Assembly (NCBI GenBank): GCA_904393115.1
Contig: CAJFMX010000001.1
Coordinates: forward strand, 62,001 to 126,000
Length of the DNA stretch: 64,000 bases
Direction of reading: 5' to 3'
Source: an uncultured Clostridia bacterium
Lineage (GTDB): Bacteria; Bacillota; Clostridia; Christensenellales; UBA1750
A program made the translations under genes and the position numbers. Under the pieces are notes generated by a model that worked only from the letters and a program-made list of their open reading frames with translations, did not search any database and was not told the DNA's origin. Positions 8,104 to 16,439 of the stretch are shown here, in pieces. Position 1 is the first letter of the stretch. Every line of letters starts with the position of its first letter.

Positions 8104-8895
8104 CTACTGCACGCTCAGGAGCACCTGCACATAGTCGCCGCCCAGCGCGTGGATCTCCTTGAGCGCGCGCTTGAGCACCGTCGCCGTGCGCACGCGGAAG
8201 GGCGCTTCCTCGGAGAGGGAGATGTGGTAATTCCCCGCGAGCATCTGCGCGTACAGGTCCGAAAGGGTGACGATCTCGCCCGGGAACTCCGTGACGACGC
8301 AGCCGTACTGCACGGCCTGGTGCGTGTCGCTGCCCGAGACGACGGGCTTGCGCAGCTGCGCGCCCAGGGCGTAGGTCTTTTGCTCGGTCCGCTCGCGGTC
8401 CAGGGCCAGGTCCTTGCCGTTCAGGTCCAGGAAGTCCAGGTGCATCAGGTCCTCGGCCGGAAGGTCCGGGATGTGCCCGCCCGCGCGGAAGGGGTGCGCC
8501 CCGCCCACGAGCACGGGCGCCTCGCGCAGGCAGGCCATCAGGTCGCGGAAGGGGAGAAAGTGTCCGGGTTCCTTGTTCGGCGTCAGGCTCCGGTTGAGCG
8601 CCAGGATCTCCTCGACCGGGCCGATGGAGAGGATGTGCCCGCCCTCGGCGATGTCCGTCTCCATGCCCGCGAACAGCCGCAGGCCGTTGGGCAGCACCAG
8701 GGAGTCGCCCTCCCGGCGGCTGATGGAGAGGATGTAGCCGTAGACCTCGTCGAACTGCAGGGTGTTGAAGTGCTCCGTCAGGCACAGCGCGTCCAGGCCC
8801 GCGCGCTTGGCCTCGTCAAAGAGCCAATTCGTGTACGGAATGGAAAACGGCAGCTTCTTCGCCAGCTTTCCATGGGTGTGAAAGTCGATCTTCAT
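8104..8895 (-). CDS. PHP-domain metal-dependent hydrolase of the ECF operon
   Basis: 263 residues. PHP metal ligands are visible: HTH at the N-terminus (H6, H8), LTEHF, GMETD, GGAHPF and SGSDTH. The fold is that of phosphoesterases such as histidinol phosphatase and of PhnPP, but the sequence is not close to the PHP protein at 5151-5981. It lies 13 bases after the ECF T component, on the same strand, and before the RpiR regulator. A phosphatase or phosphodiesterase acting on the imported compound is a reasonable guess. AAGGAGGAAGGCTTC precedes ATG 8895. Confidence 0.75.
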   Translation of the reverse strand: MKIDFHTHGKLAKKLPFSIPYTNWLFDEAKRAGLDALCLTEHFNTLQFDEVYGYILSISRREGDSLVLPNGLRLFAGMETDIAEGGHILSIGPVEEILALNRSLTPNKEPGHFLPFRDLMACLREAPVLVGGAHPFRAGGHIPDLPAEDLMHLDFLDLNGKDLALDRERTEQKTYALGAQLRKPVVSGSDTHQAVQYGCVVTEFPGEIVTLSDLYAQMLAGNYHISLSEEAPFRVRTATVLKRALKEIHALGGDYVQVLLSVQ

Positions 8896-8908
8896 GAAGC
8901 CTTCCTCC

Positions 8909-9748
8909 TTAGAACAGTGCGGAGCCCAGCATCGCCAGCGAAATCCACAGCAGGGAGAGCGCCAGGAACAGGAAGTCGTTCGTCGTGACCTGTAGGGTCC
9001 GCAGCTTCATGCGCTTGACCTGCTTGTCGACCGCGGCATAGCGGTATCCCTTGATCTCCAGCGCCTCCACCGTCGTGCGCGAGCGCTTTGCGGTGTTGAG
9101 CATCAGCGGGTAGAAGGCCTGCATGATGATCTTGACCTGATAGACGAGGTAGCGCACCTTGCCCGTCCACGTCTCGTGCGCCGGCGGATTTCCCCGCAGG
9201 CGGTAGGAGAGGAGGATGTTCTGGAATTCCTCCATCAGCATGGGCAGCACGCGGTAGGCGTAGGAGATCGAAAACGACAGCCGCTCGGGACATCCGTACC
9301 ACATCAGCCCGTTGGAGAGCCGGTCCGGGTCCAGGCCGGAGAACACCGTCACCGACGCGAGCGAGCAGGTCGCCACCTTCAGCGTCATCACCAGCAGCGG
9401 CGCCGCCGTGGAGACGTCCCCGCCGAAGAACAGCGCCACGATGAAGAGGTACCCCGTCTGCGAGAACACACCCACCGCAAACAGCGCCAGCACCAGCCCC
9501 GCAACCCGCGCAAGCTTCGTCGTCACCAGCACCAGCAGGAAGCACGCGCCGAGGAACCACAGGTCGCTAACAAACCACGGCACGAGCCCCACGACCAGAT
9601 ACCACGCCAGCAGCACCCGCGGGTCGAGCTTGGCGATGACGGTGTCGTCGTTGCCGTAGGCGTTCTTGAGCACCTGGGAACGCAGAAAGTCGATGGAAAA
9701 CTTGTCCAATATGCTCTCGGAGAGCTTCTTTTTCATGTTCACGGTCAT
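8909..9748 (-). CDS. ecfT: ECF transporter transmembrane component T
   Basis: 279 residues with about five or six hydrophobic segments in the N-terminal two thirds and the two cytoplasmic coupling motifs of EcfT in degenerate form (SYRLRG and ALEIKGYRY). EcfT links the substrate-binding S component to the ATPases. GGAGG nine bases upstream supports ATG 9748; a start at 9778 would overlap the ATPase gene and lacks such a site. It directly follows the fused ATPase gene. Relatively divergent from vitamin-transport EcfT, which fits a dedicated (group I) ECF system with its own S gene. Confidence 0.85.
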   Translation of the reverse strand: MTVNMKKKLSESILDKFSIDFLRSQVLKNAYGNDDTVIAKLDPRVLLAWYLVVGLVPWFVSDLWFLGACFLLVLVTTKLARVAGLVLALFAVGVFSQTGYLFIVALFFGGDVSTAAPLLVMTLKVATCSLASVTVFSGLDPDRLSNGLMWYGCPERLSFSISYAYRVLPMLMEEFQNILLSYRLRGNPPAHETWTGKVRYLVYQVKIIMQAFYPLMLNTAKRSRTTVEALEIKGYRYAAVDKQVKRMKLRTLQVTTNDFLFLALSLLWISLAMLGSALF

Positions 9749-9752
9749 TTTC

Positions 9753-11447
9753 TCACGCCTCCGCAAAGTCCCGTTCAAACTCGCCCACCGTGTAGCACAG
9801 CGCGCGCCCGTCCAGCGCCTGGCCCATGGTGAAGATCTCCGGCGGGCGGATGCCCACGCGCTCGATCACCGCGCGGTCGCCAAAGACCGCGTCCCGCGGG
9901 CCGTCCGCCGCGACGCCCCCTTCGCACAGCACCACGATGCGCTCCGCCCACTCGCAGACGAGCTGCATGTCGTGCGTCGCGATGAGCACGGTGTCCGTGA
10001 CGCCCTTTAGGTCCGTCAGTGTCCGCAGGATCTCGCGGCGGGTGGCGATGTCCAGGTTGGCCGTCGGCTCGTCCAGCAGGAGGATGCCCGGGTTCAGCGC
10101 GATGCCGATGGCCAGGCTCGCCCGGCGCATCTGCCCGCCGGAGAGCAGGCGCCCGTCCCGGTCCGCGATCTCCTCCAGACGGAAGCGCCGCAGCAGGTCC
10201 TCCGTGCGCGCCTTCCAGTCGGCCTCGCCGCGCACGCGCATGGCGTAGGCCACGTCCGCGCGCACGGAGTCCTGGATGAACATCTGCTCCGGGTTCTGAT
10301 AGACCAGGGAGATGGTGCGGGAGAGGTCCTCCGTCTTCCGGCGCAGGATGCTCTGCCCGAGGAGCTGCACGTCGCCCGCCTCGGGCTTGAGCAGCCCGAC
10401 CATCAGGCGCATCATCGTGGACTTGCCCGCGCCGTTGGAGCCGATGAGCGCCACCTTCTCGCCCTTGTGAATCGAAAGGTTCAGCCCGCGGAAGACCTTG
10501 CGGTCCTCGCCCTTGACCGAGCGGTAGGAGACGGAGACGTTCCGCAGCGCCACGGCGGGCTCGGCCGCCTCGGTCTTCTCTGGCAGGACCTTGCCCGCGC
10601 CGCGGTAGCGCAGGGCGGAGAAGATCGCCTTGCCCTCTTCCACCGTCGTCGGCAGGGGAGAGGAGGCCGGAAGGCACCCCGCCCGGCGGAGCCGCTCCGC
10701 CGCCGTCGTCACCTGCGGCGGGAAGATGTTGCACGCCTGCAGCTCGTCCACGCGCTGCAGGGCCTCGCGCGTGGGCAGCTTCCACGCCGCGCCGCCGTCC
10801 CGCATGAGCAGCACGTGCTTGCAGTAGTCGGCGATGTACTCCGTGTGGTGCTCGATGACCAGGATCGTCTTGCCGTGCTTCTCGTTGAGCTCGCGCAGCA
10901 CGCCGTAGATGCGGTCCGCGTGCGCGGGGTCGAGCTGGGCGATCGGCTCGTCCAGGATCAGGATGTTCGGCCGCAGGGAGACCGCGCCCGCCAGCGCCAG
11001 CAGGTGCGTCTGCCCGCCGGAGAGCTGGAAGACGTAGTCGTCCTCCCGGCCCTGCAGGCCGCAGAGCGCCAGCGCCTCGCGCCCCCGGTCCTCGTAGTCC
11101 TCCATGGCGTAGTTCAGGCACGCGTAGGAGGCGTCGTCCAGCGCCGTGGGCCGCACGATCTGGTTTTCAAAGTCCTGGTAGACGTAGCCGACCTTGCGCG
11201 CCAGCGCCCCGACGTCCGCCCCCAGCGTGTCCTCGCCGAAGATCTTGACGCTTCCGGAAAAATCCCCCACGAGGAAGTGGGGGATCAGTCCGTTGAGCGC
11301 CTTGCAGAGTGTGGACTTGCCGCAGCCGTTGTTTCCGACGATCGCGAGGAAGTCGCCCTCTTCCACCGTCAGGGAGACGTCCCGCAGCACGGGCGCCTCC
11401 GCAGCCGGGTAGGAAAAGGTCAGGTTTTGAATCTCGATCGCGTTCAT
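9753..11447 (-). CDS. ECF transporter fused ATPases A-A'
   Basis: 564 residues with two complete ABC ATPase domains in tandem. First: Walker A GNNGCGKST, signature LSGGQTHLLALAG, Walker B ILILDEPIAQLD. Second: GSNGAGKST, LSGGQMRRASLAI, ILLLDEPTANLD. Fused A-A' proteins are typical of dedicated ECF systems with hydrophobic or metal-type substrates. The ATG at 11447 overlaps the S component stop by four bases; further upstream in-frame codons belong to the S gene in another frame. It energises the ECF complex together with the T and S proteins. Confidence 0.92.
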   Translation of the reverse strand: MNAIEIQNLTFSYPAAEAPVLRDVSLTVEEGDFLAIVGNNGCGKSTLCKALNGLIPHFLVGDFSGSVKIFGEDTLGADVGALARKVGYVYQDFENQIVRPTALDDASYACLNYAMEDYEDRGREALALCGLQGREDDYVFQLSGGQTHLLALAGAVSLRPNILILDEPIAQLDPAHADRIYGVLRELNEKHGKTILVIEHHTEYIADYCKHVLLMRDGGAAWKLPTREALQRVDELQACNIFPPQVTTAAERLRRAGCLPASSPLPTTVEEGKAIFSALRYRGAGKVLPEKTEAAEPAVALRNVSVSYRSVKGEDRKVFRGLNLSIHKGEKVALIGSNGAGKSTMMRLMVGLLKPEAGDVQLLGQSILRRKTEDLSRTISLVYQNPEQMFIQDSVRADVAYAMRVRGEADWKARTEDLLRRFRLEEIADRDGRLLSGGQMRRASLAIGIALNPGILLLDEPTANLDIATRREILRTLTDLKGVTDTVLIATHDMQLVCEWAERIVVLCEGGVAADGPRDAVFGDRAVIERVGIRPPEIFTMGQALDGRALCYTVGEFERDFAEA

Positions 11448-12298
11448 GCCTTCTGCTCCACGGACTCTCCGCTGCGGGCCTTGATCTTGATGACCAGGAT
11501 GGCCGCCACCGCAAGGGCCGCCGCAACCACCATGCCGATGGAGAACGCCGCGCCGCTCTCCGCCCAGTCCGCTTCCCAATCGATCAGGGGCAGGCCGCCG
11601 TCGGCGATCAGCGCGGAGGCCACCGCCGCAACGAACCCGATCACACACGCCAGGATCATCTTGGGGGACAGGCCGCCAAGGCTCGTCTGCCCGTCGCGGG
11701 GGCGCATGCCCAGCAGCGGCTCGATCTTGCCGTAGAGCTTGGGCACGAGGTACATCGTCGGCAGCATGCAGAACAGGATGCCGGAGAAGAGCAGGTCGTT
11801 GGCAAAGGCGAAGCCCTCGGTCGCAAACACGCTCTCCGGCAGGCCCGCGACCGCCTCAAAGTCCTCCACCGCGAACTGCACCTTACAGATGTCCACGACC
11901 GCGCCCATCGCCAGCTGCAGCCCCGTGCCCACGATGGCCGCAACGCCCACCATGGCCCGGTTCTTCGGGTCGCGCACCAGGCGGCCCGCCACGTACACGC
12001 CGATGGTCACCGTCAGGAACTTCTCCAGCTCGCCCAGGCCGCCGAACTGGCCCAGCATGATCTCGCTGAAGACCAGCTCGCCCGTCGCCGCGCCGAGCGC
12101 CGCGCTCAGCGGGTCGAACAGCATCGCCAGCGTCAGCGGGATGAACAGGAAGTACTCCACCGAGAACTCCACAATCCCCACCTGGAACTTCGGGATCAGC
12201 TCCGTGAACAGCGTCGCCAAACCGTAGAGCGCCATCGTCAGGACGAATACCATGAGCTTTTGCGACTGCGTCGCCGCCTGTTTCTTCGCAAGATCCAT
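11444..12298 (-). CDS. ECF transporter substrate-binding S component, substrate unknown
   Basis: 284 residues, six or so hydrophobic helices, first gene of the S-A-T-PHP-RpiR operon. The sequence TLAMLFDPLSAALGAATGE near residues 55-75 resembles the S-component pattern in which a membrane segment carries small residues contacting EcfT. I do not recognise the specificity family. It is longer than vitamin S components (about 180-200), with an extra acidic soluble loop around residues 135-165 and a charged C-terminal tail. GGAGGATGAGAGAAG precedes ATG 12298. Confidence 0.7.
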   Translation of the reverse strand: MDLAKKQAATQSQKLMVFVLTMALYGLATLFTELIPKFQVGIVEFSVEYFLFIPLTLAMLFDPLSAALGAATGELVFSEIMLGQFGGLGELEKFLTVTIGVYVAGRLVRDPKNRAMVGVAAIVGTGLQLAMGAVVDICKVQFAVEDFEAVAGLPESVFATEGFAFANDLLFSGILFCMLPTMYLVPKLYGKIEPLLGMRPRDGQTSLGGLSPKMILACVIGFVAAVASALIADGGLPLIDWEADWAESGAAFSIGMVVAAALAVAAILVIKIKARSGESVEQKA

Positions 12299-12343
12299 CT
12301 TCTCTCATCCTCCTACCCTCGTTTTGCTTGGGTTGCCTTGCGA

Positions 12344-12369
12344 ATTCTATTCTGCGCCCGGATTGTCAA
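12344..12369 (-). promoter_or_regulatory. Possible promoter of the ECF operon
   Basis: On the minus strand a perfect TTGACA (12369-12364) is followed after 14 bases by TAGAAT (12349-12344). The -35 is ideal but the spacer is short, so the real -10 may be a weaker AATTCG-like hexamer three bases further on. Confidence 0.35.
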
Positions 12370-12400
12370 GATTCTTCCATGCCCATGTAAAAAGAAATAA

Positions 12401-12429
12401 AACTTTCACAGATTGAGAAAATGAAAGTT
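12401..12429. promoter_or_regulatory. Inverted repeat upstream of ECF operon, possible RpiR operator
   Basis: Arms AACTTTCA (12401-12408) and TGAAAGTT (12422-12429) are perfect, separated by 13 bases, in an AT-rich patch upstream of the ECF promoter. TGAAA/TTTCA half-sites are common in RpiR-family operators, and an RpiR gene closes this operon. Confidence 0.45.
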
Positions 12430-12450
12430 CTTTTGAAATTTGGAGTCCCC

Positions 12451-12493
12451 AAAAAAAACAAGCGCGGGGCGCAAGCCGCAGGCTGCGCCCCGC
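12451..12493 (-). terminator. Terminator of ktrA
   Basis: On the minus strand, ten-base arms GCGGGGCGCA/TGCGCCCCGC with a GC-rich loop are followed by TTGTTTTTTTT. It closes the Ktr operon and separates it from the ECF promoter region. Confidence 0.9.
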
Positions 12494-12516
12494 AAGGGGA
12501 GGGGGGGACGGAGCGC

Positions 12517-13200
12517 TCACTCCGCCGCCCAGTGGTCCAGCTTCAGCAATCCCTCCTTGCTGCCCGCGAGGAAGAGGATGTCGTTGCGCTGGAAGATGTA
12601 GTCCGGCGTGACGATCTCGATGACCACGCCGTTGTGCTCGATGGCGATGATGTTGAGGCCAAAGCGCGAGCGGAAGTCCACCTGCAGGACGGACATGCCC
12701 ACCGCCTTTTCCGGGATCTGGATCTTGGAGACGTTGATCCGCTCGCTCAGCTGCACAAAGTCCAGCGTGCGCGAGGTCTCCAGCCGGCTGGCCAGGCGTA
12801 TGGCCATGTCGCGCTCGGGGTAGACCACCTCCGCGCCGAGCTTGGCCAGGATCGTGCCGTGCTCCTCGCTGGTGGCCTTGGCGATCACCTGCGGAATCCC
12901 CATGGAGACCAGGTTCAGCGTCGTCAGGATCGAGGTATCCATCTGCTCGCCGATGCACACCACCGCGACGTCGCTGTTCTGGATGCCCGTCTCCTGCAGG
13001 GACTTTTTGTCCAGCGAGCGCATGACGTAGGCGTTTTCCGTGACCTCGCGCAGCTCGCGGATCTTTTCCTCGTCCTTGTCCAGCACGATCAGGTCCGCGC
13101 CGGTGGAGGCCAGCTCCATCGCCAGCGCATAGCCGAAGCGGCCCAGGCCGACGATGCCGTAGGTGGTCTGGTCGCTCAAAGACTTCTTGCGAAACAACAT
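12517..13200 (-). CDS. ktrA: Potassium uptake regulatory subunit KtrA/TrkA
   Basis: 227 residues: an N-terminal RCK_N Rossmann domain with GLGRFGYALA and the acidic LDKDEEK strand, then an RCK_C domain from about residue 135. These proteins form an octameric ring that gates the KtrB channel; they bind ATP/ADP, and the RCK_C domain binds c-di-AMP in several Firmicutes. It is 18 bases downstream of ktrB and ends at a strong terminator. Length and domain order match KtrA/KtrC rather than the double-domain TrkA. Confidence 0.93.
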   Translation of the reverse strand: MLFRKKSLSDQTTYGIVGLGRFGYALAMELASTGADLIVLDKDEEKIRELREVTENAYVMRSLDKKSLQETGIQNSDVAVVCIGEQMDTSILTTLNLVSMGIPQVIAKATSEEHGTILAKLGAEVVYPERDMAIRLASRLETSRTLDFVQLSERINVSKIQIPEKAVGMSVLQVDFRSRFGLNIIAIEHNGVVIEIVTPDYIFQRNDILFLAGSKEGLLKLDHWAAE

Positions 13201-13218
13201 CTCTTGTCCTCCTTCAAC

Positions 13219-14517
13219 TCAACCGATGGCGATGTTGCCCTCGGGATAGCGCACGCGCTCGCCGCGGGTGAAGTACCACAGCGAAGCGACCGTCAGCGGC
13301 CCCAGCCGCCCAATGTACATGATCAGGATCGAGAGCACCTTTGCCCCGACGCCAAGGTCCGGCGTGATGCCCGTGGAAAGGCCCACCGTGCCAAAGGCGC
13401 TCGTCACCTCGAACAGGGCCTGCATCAGCGTGACGTCCGGCTCCAGCACGACGAAGATCCACGTGCCGCCCACGACCACCGCCGCCGCAAGCAGCGTGAT
13501 GACCGCCGCCTTGCGGAAGGCGGTCGTGGGGATGGCGTAGCGGAACGCCTTTTCCGACTGGTTGGTCGCCGCGGACTTGATGCCCTTGATCAGGACGAGG
13601 AAGGTGCTGGTCTTGATGCCGCCGCCCGTGGATCCCGGGGAGGCGCCGACGAACATCAGCGCCGTGAGCACCAGCAGCCCCGCGTTGGAGAAGTTCCCCA
13701 GCGGATAGGTCGAAAAGCCCGCCGTGCGCGCGGAAACGCTGTGGAAGAGCGCGCCGAGCCACGTCACGTCCTCCGTGGCCTTGAGCAGCAGCGTGCCCAC
13801 GACGATCAGGATGAGGCTCATGCTCAGGACCACCTTGGCGTGCATGGAGAATTTCTTCCAGTGCAGGCGCTTGCTCCACATCTCGCGGATGACCAGAAAC
13901 CCGATGCCGCCGAAGAAGATCAGCCCGCAGGTGACCAGGTTCAGCAGCACGTCGTCCCGATAGGGGATGAGGTTCTGGAAGTTGCCCAGGATGTCAAACC
14001 CGGAGTTGTTGAAGGCCGCCACCGAGTGGAACAGGCTGATGCCCGCCGCGTGCAGGGGCGGATAGTCCTGCACAAACACCAGGAAGCTCAGCGCCGCGCC
14101 CGTGAGCTCAAAGATCACGGTCGTGACGAAAATGCTCTTGACAAAGAGAATCACGCCCTTGCCGGAGTCCAGGTTCATGGCCTCGCGGATGAGGCTGCGG
14201 GCCTTCATGTCCACCTTGCGCCCCATGGCCACGATGATGCCCGCGCCGACGGCCGTGACGCCCAGGCCCCCGACCTGGATCAGCATCGCCAGGAAGAACT
14301 GCCCCAGCGGCGTAAACGTATCCCCCGCGTCCACAGCGATCAGGCCCGTGACGCATACGGCGCTGGTGGACGTGTAGAGCGCGTCGATGTACTGCAGGTC
14401 CACGCCATCCTGCACGCTGCAGGGCAGGATCAGCAGCACCGATCCGAGCAGGATCGCCAGCGCAAAGCCCGCTGCGATGATCCGCGCCGGGGATTGCGTG
14501 TGCAGAAATCTGTTCAT
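13219..14517 (-). CDS. ktrB: Potassium channel subunit KtrB
   Basis: 432 residues, TrkH/KtrB superfamily with four P-loop repeats. Selectivity-filter glycine motifs are seen at TSAVCVTGL, NNSGFD, SARTAGFST and FGTVGLSTG. The GSTGGGIKTSTF stretch of the intramembrane gating loop is present. Length is that of KtrB rather than TrkH. The start overlaps the response regulator stop by ATGA, so channel and two-component system are one transcript, implying potassium- or turgor-dependent expression. Confidence 0.94.
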   Translation of the reverse strand: MNRFLHTQSPARIIAAGFALAILLGSVLLILPCSVQDGVDLQYIDALYTSTSAVCVTGLIAVDAGDTFTPLGQFFLAMLIQVGGLGVTAVGAGIIVAMGRKVDMKARSLIREAMNLDSGKGVILFVKSIFVTTVIFELTGAALSFLVFVQDYPPLHAAGISLFHSVAAFNNSGFDILGNFQNLIPYRDDVLLNLVTCGLIFFGGIGFLVIREMWSKRLHWKKFSMHAKVVLSMSLILIVVGTLLLKATEDVTWLGALFHSVSARTAGFSTYPLGNFSNAGLLVLTALMFVGASPGSTGGGIKTSTFLVLIKGIKSAATNQSEKAFRYAIPTTAFRKAAVITLLAAAVVVGGTWIFVVLEPDVTLMQALFEVTSAFGTVGLSTGITPDLGVGAKVLSILIMYIGRLGPLTVASLWYFTRGERVRYPEGNIAIG

Positions 14518-15221
14518 TCGTCTCTCTCTCCATTCATGCGGTATCCCACGCCCAGCTCGTTTGCGATGTAGCGGTTTTCCCCGAGCCGGACACCGAACTT
14601 TCTGCGGATGTTGGCCATGTTGACCTGGAGGCGCTTGACGCAGCCCTCGTCAAAATACCCCCATACGCCCTTGGCGATGGCCGAATAGGTCATCATTTTG
14701 CCGCAGTGCTCCGAGAGGAAGGCCACGATGTTGTACTCCGTCTGCGTAAGGCGCACGTCCTGGCTGCGGATGCAGACGCGCCGCGCCTCGTAGTCGATGC
14801 TCAGGTCCCCCAGGACGAACTTCGCCCCGGGCTTCCGGCCCTCCTGCGGGCCAAAGGTGCGCAGCGCCGAGCGGATGCGCGCCAGGAGCTCTGCCGAGGA
14901 GAAGGGCTTTGTCACGTAGTCGTTCGCCCCCGCGTCCAGCGCCTCGACCTTGTCCCGCTCGTTCGAGCGGGCCGACAGCACGATCACCGGCGTCCGGTTC
15001 TCCCGCCGCACCTCCCGCAGAAAGCGCATCCCGTCCGCGTCCGGCAGGCCCAGGTCCAGCAGCGCAAGGTCCGGCCGGTGCGAGGCGTAGAGCGTCAGCG
15101 CCAGCGCGCAGGTGCCCGCGCGGATGGGCTGATAGCCCGCCCCCTCCAGCAGGGTCGACAGGACCGCGGCCAGGTTTTCCTCGTCCTCGATCACGAGGAT
15201 CTTGTATCGGTTATTCGTCAT
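14514..15221 (-). CDS. KdpE-like OmpR-family response regulator
   Basis: 235 residues. Receiver domain with acidic pair ED, phospho-acceptor D in LLDLGLPDADG and the TKPFSSAEL lysine; C-terminal winged helix. Among OmpR-type regulators the sequence resembles KdpE (LDLGLPDADGMRFLREVR). It overlaps ktrB downstream and the sensor kinase upstream by four bases each. Paired direct repeats in front of the kinase gene are its likely own binding site. Confidence 0.88.
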   Translation of the reverse strand: MTNNRYKILVIEDEENLAAVLSTLLEGAGYQPIRAGTCALALTLYASHRPDLALLDLGLPDADGMRFLREVRRENRTPVIVLSARSNERDKVEALDAGANDYVTKPFSSAELLARIRSALRTFGPQEGRKPGAKFVLGDLSIDYEARRVCIRSQDVRLTQTEYNIVAFLSEHCGKMMTYSAIAKGVWGYFDEGCVKRLQVNMANIRRKFGVRLGENRYIANELGVGYRMNGERDE

Positions 15222-16279
15222 ACTTCCGCATCCATTTCTCCCTCCGTCTGCAGGGCAAAGCGGAAGACCGCCCCGCCCTCGCGCCGGTTCTCCGCGCGGA
15301 TGGCGCCTCCGTGCGCCCGGACGATCGTCGCGCAGACCGAAAGCCCGATCCCCGCGCTGCGCCGGCGCCCGTCCGCCGCGCCCGCGCCCGGCGCAAGGCC
15401 GGAAAACAGCGCGCTCAGCTGCTCCTCCGGGATGCCGCACCCGTTGTCCGCCACCTCAAAGACCGCCTTGCCGCCCTGCACGCGCACGCGCAGGCAGAGC
15501 TCCGTCATCCCGGCGGCGTGCAGCACCGCGTTTTCCAAGAGGTTGATGAGCACCTGCTCGATGAGCGTCGCGTCCATGGGGATCACGACGATTTCCTCCG
15601 GAATCTCCACGCGCACGGCCTGGCCCGGATAGCGCTTGGCGAACTTGGTCATCACGGAATCGATCAGCTCGTCCAGCACCGTCGGCGCCTTGAGGATCTG
15701 CACGGCCCCCGAATCGATGCGCGTGATGGAGAGCAGATTTTCCACCATCCGCGTCAGCCACTCCGCATCCTCCCGGATGCCGCGCAGGATCTCCTCCTGG
15801 CGGGCGGGGGGCAGGGTGTCCCGCCGATCGAGCAGCGTGGAGCTGGCGCTGTAGATGGTCGTCAGCGGCGTGCGCAGGTCGTGGGAGACCGCGCGCAGCA
15901 GGTTTGCGCGCGTCCGCTCGGCCTCGGCCTCGGCCCGCGCGGCCTCCTGCCGCTTGAGCTTTGTCGTCAGCGTTCCGGTCAGGACCGCGATCGTCAAGAG
16001 CACCCCGGCGGAGATGAGGTTCACGGGCGTGAGAAAGTCCAGCGCAAAGTACGGATAGGTGAAGGCGTAATTGACCGCCAGCGCGCCCAGCAGGGCCGAC
16101 ACCACGCCGAAGACGTAGCCGTCCGTGAGCAGCGAGATCAGGAACACGGCAAAGACTATCACGGTCGTGATGTGCTCCGGCACGTTCAGCCTTTGCAGCA
16201 GAACGCACAGCAGCACGGCCAGGGCGAAGATTCCCGCGGTGCACAGCGCGCCGCGCACGGCGGAGTGAAGTTTGCGCAT
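15218..16279 (-). CDS. KdpD-like sensor histidine kinase lacking the N-terminal sensor half
   Basis: 353 residues. Four transmembrane helices in a DUF4118-type block (about residues 10-105), a short linker, then HisKA with SHDLRTPLTTI and an ATPase domain with NLLENA, DNGCGIP and GIGLSVC. Full KdpD is about 900 residues with KdpD and USP domains in front; these are absent, as in many Clostridia where such short kinases control Ktr or Kdp. AAAAGGAGGGGGGC supports ATG 16279; the frame stays open upstream to 16312 without a ribosome site. Confidence 0.88.
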   Translation of the reverse strand: MRKLHSAVRGALCTAGIFALAVLLCVLLQRLNVPEHITTVIVFAVFLISLLTDGYVFGVVSALLGALAVNYAFTYPYFALDFLTPVNLISAGVLLTIAVLTGTLTTKLKRQEAARAEAEAERTRANLLRAVSHDLRTPLTTIYSASSTLLDRRDTLPPARQEEILRGIREDAEWLTRMVENLLSITRIDSGAVQILKAPTVLDELIDSVMTKFAKRYPGQAVRVEIPEEIVVIPMDATLIEQVLINLLENAVLHAAGMTELCLRVRVQGGKAVFEVADNGCGIPEEQLSALFSGLAPGAGAADGRRRSAGIGLSVCATIVRAHGGAIRAENRREGGAVFRFALQTEGEMDAEV

Positions 16280-16310
16280 ACGGCGCCCCCCTCCTTTTGC
16301 GCCGGGGACC

Positions 16311-16346
16311 ATTGTAGCACAGTTCCGACTAAGAAACGGCTAAGAA
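16311..16346 (-). promoter_or_regulatory. Proximal promoter with paired RR boxes of the kdpDE-like/ktrBA operon
   Basis: Minus strand: TTCTTAG, four bases, TTCTTAG (plus-strand copies CTAAGAA at 16329-16335 and 16340-16346), then 12 bases to the -10 TACAAT with TGTGC in front. An 11-bp-phased heptamer pair is the usual site of an OmpR-family dimer, suggesting autoregulation by the regulator at 14514-15221. Confidence 0.6.
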
Positions 16347-16364
16347 TCCTGCCGTCGGCTTCCC

Positions 16365-16393
16365 AGTATAGCACAGAAGCGCGCGCAGCACAA
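16365..16393 (-). promoter_or_regulatory. Distal promoter of the sensor kinase operon
   Basis: Minus strand TTGTGC, 17-base spacer, TATACT (preceded by TGTGC). Lies 19 bases upstream of the RR boxes, so the operon seems to have a constitutive and a regulated promoter. Confidence 0.55.
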
Positions 16394-16439
16394 TCCTTGC
16401 CGTTTGGACTTGGAGAAGCCGGAGGAGAGGGGGGGGACG

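Noticed and set aside
8104..8895. Histidinol phosphatase (hisK)
   Set aside because: PHP motifs fit, but there are no histidine genes and the sequence around the metal ligands is not typical of HisK; context favours a role with the ECF system.
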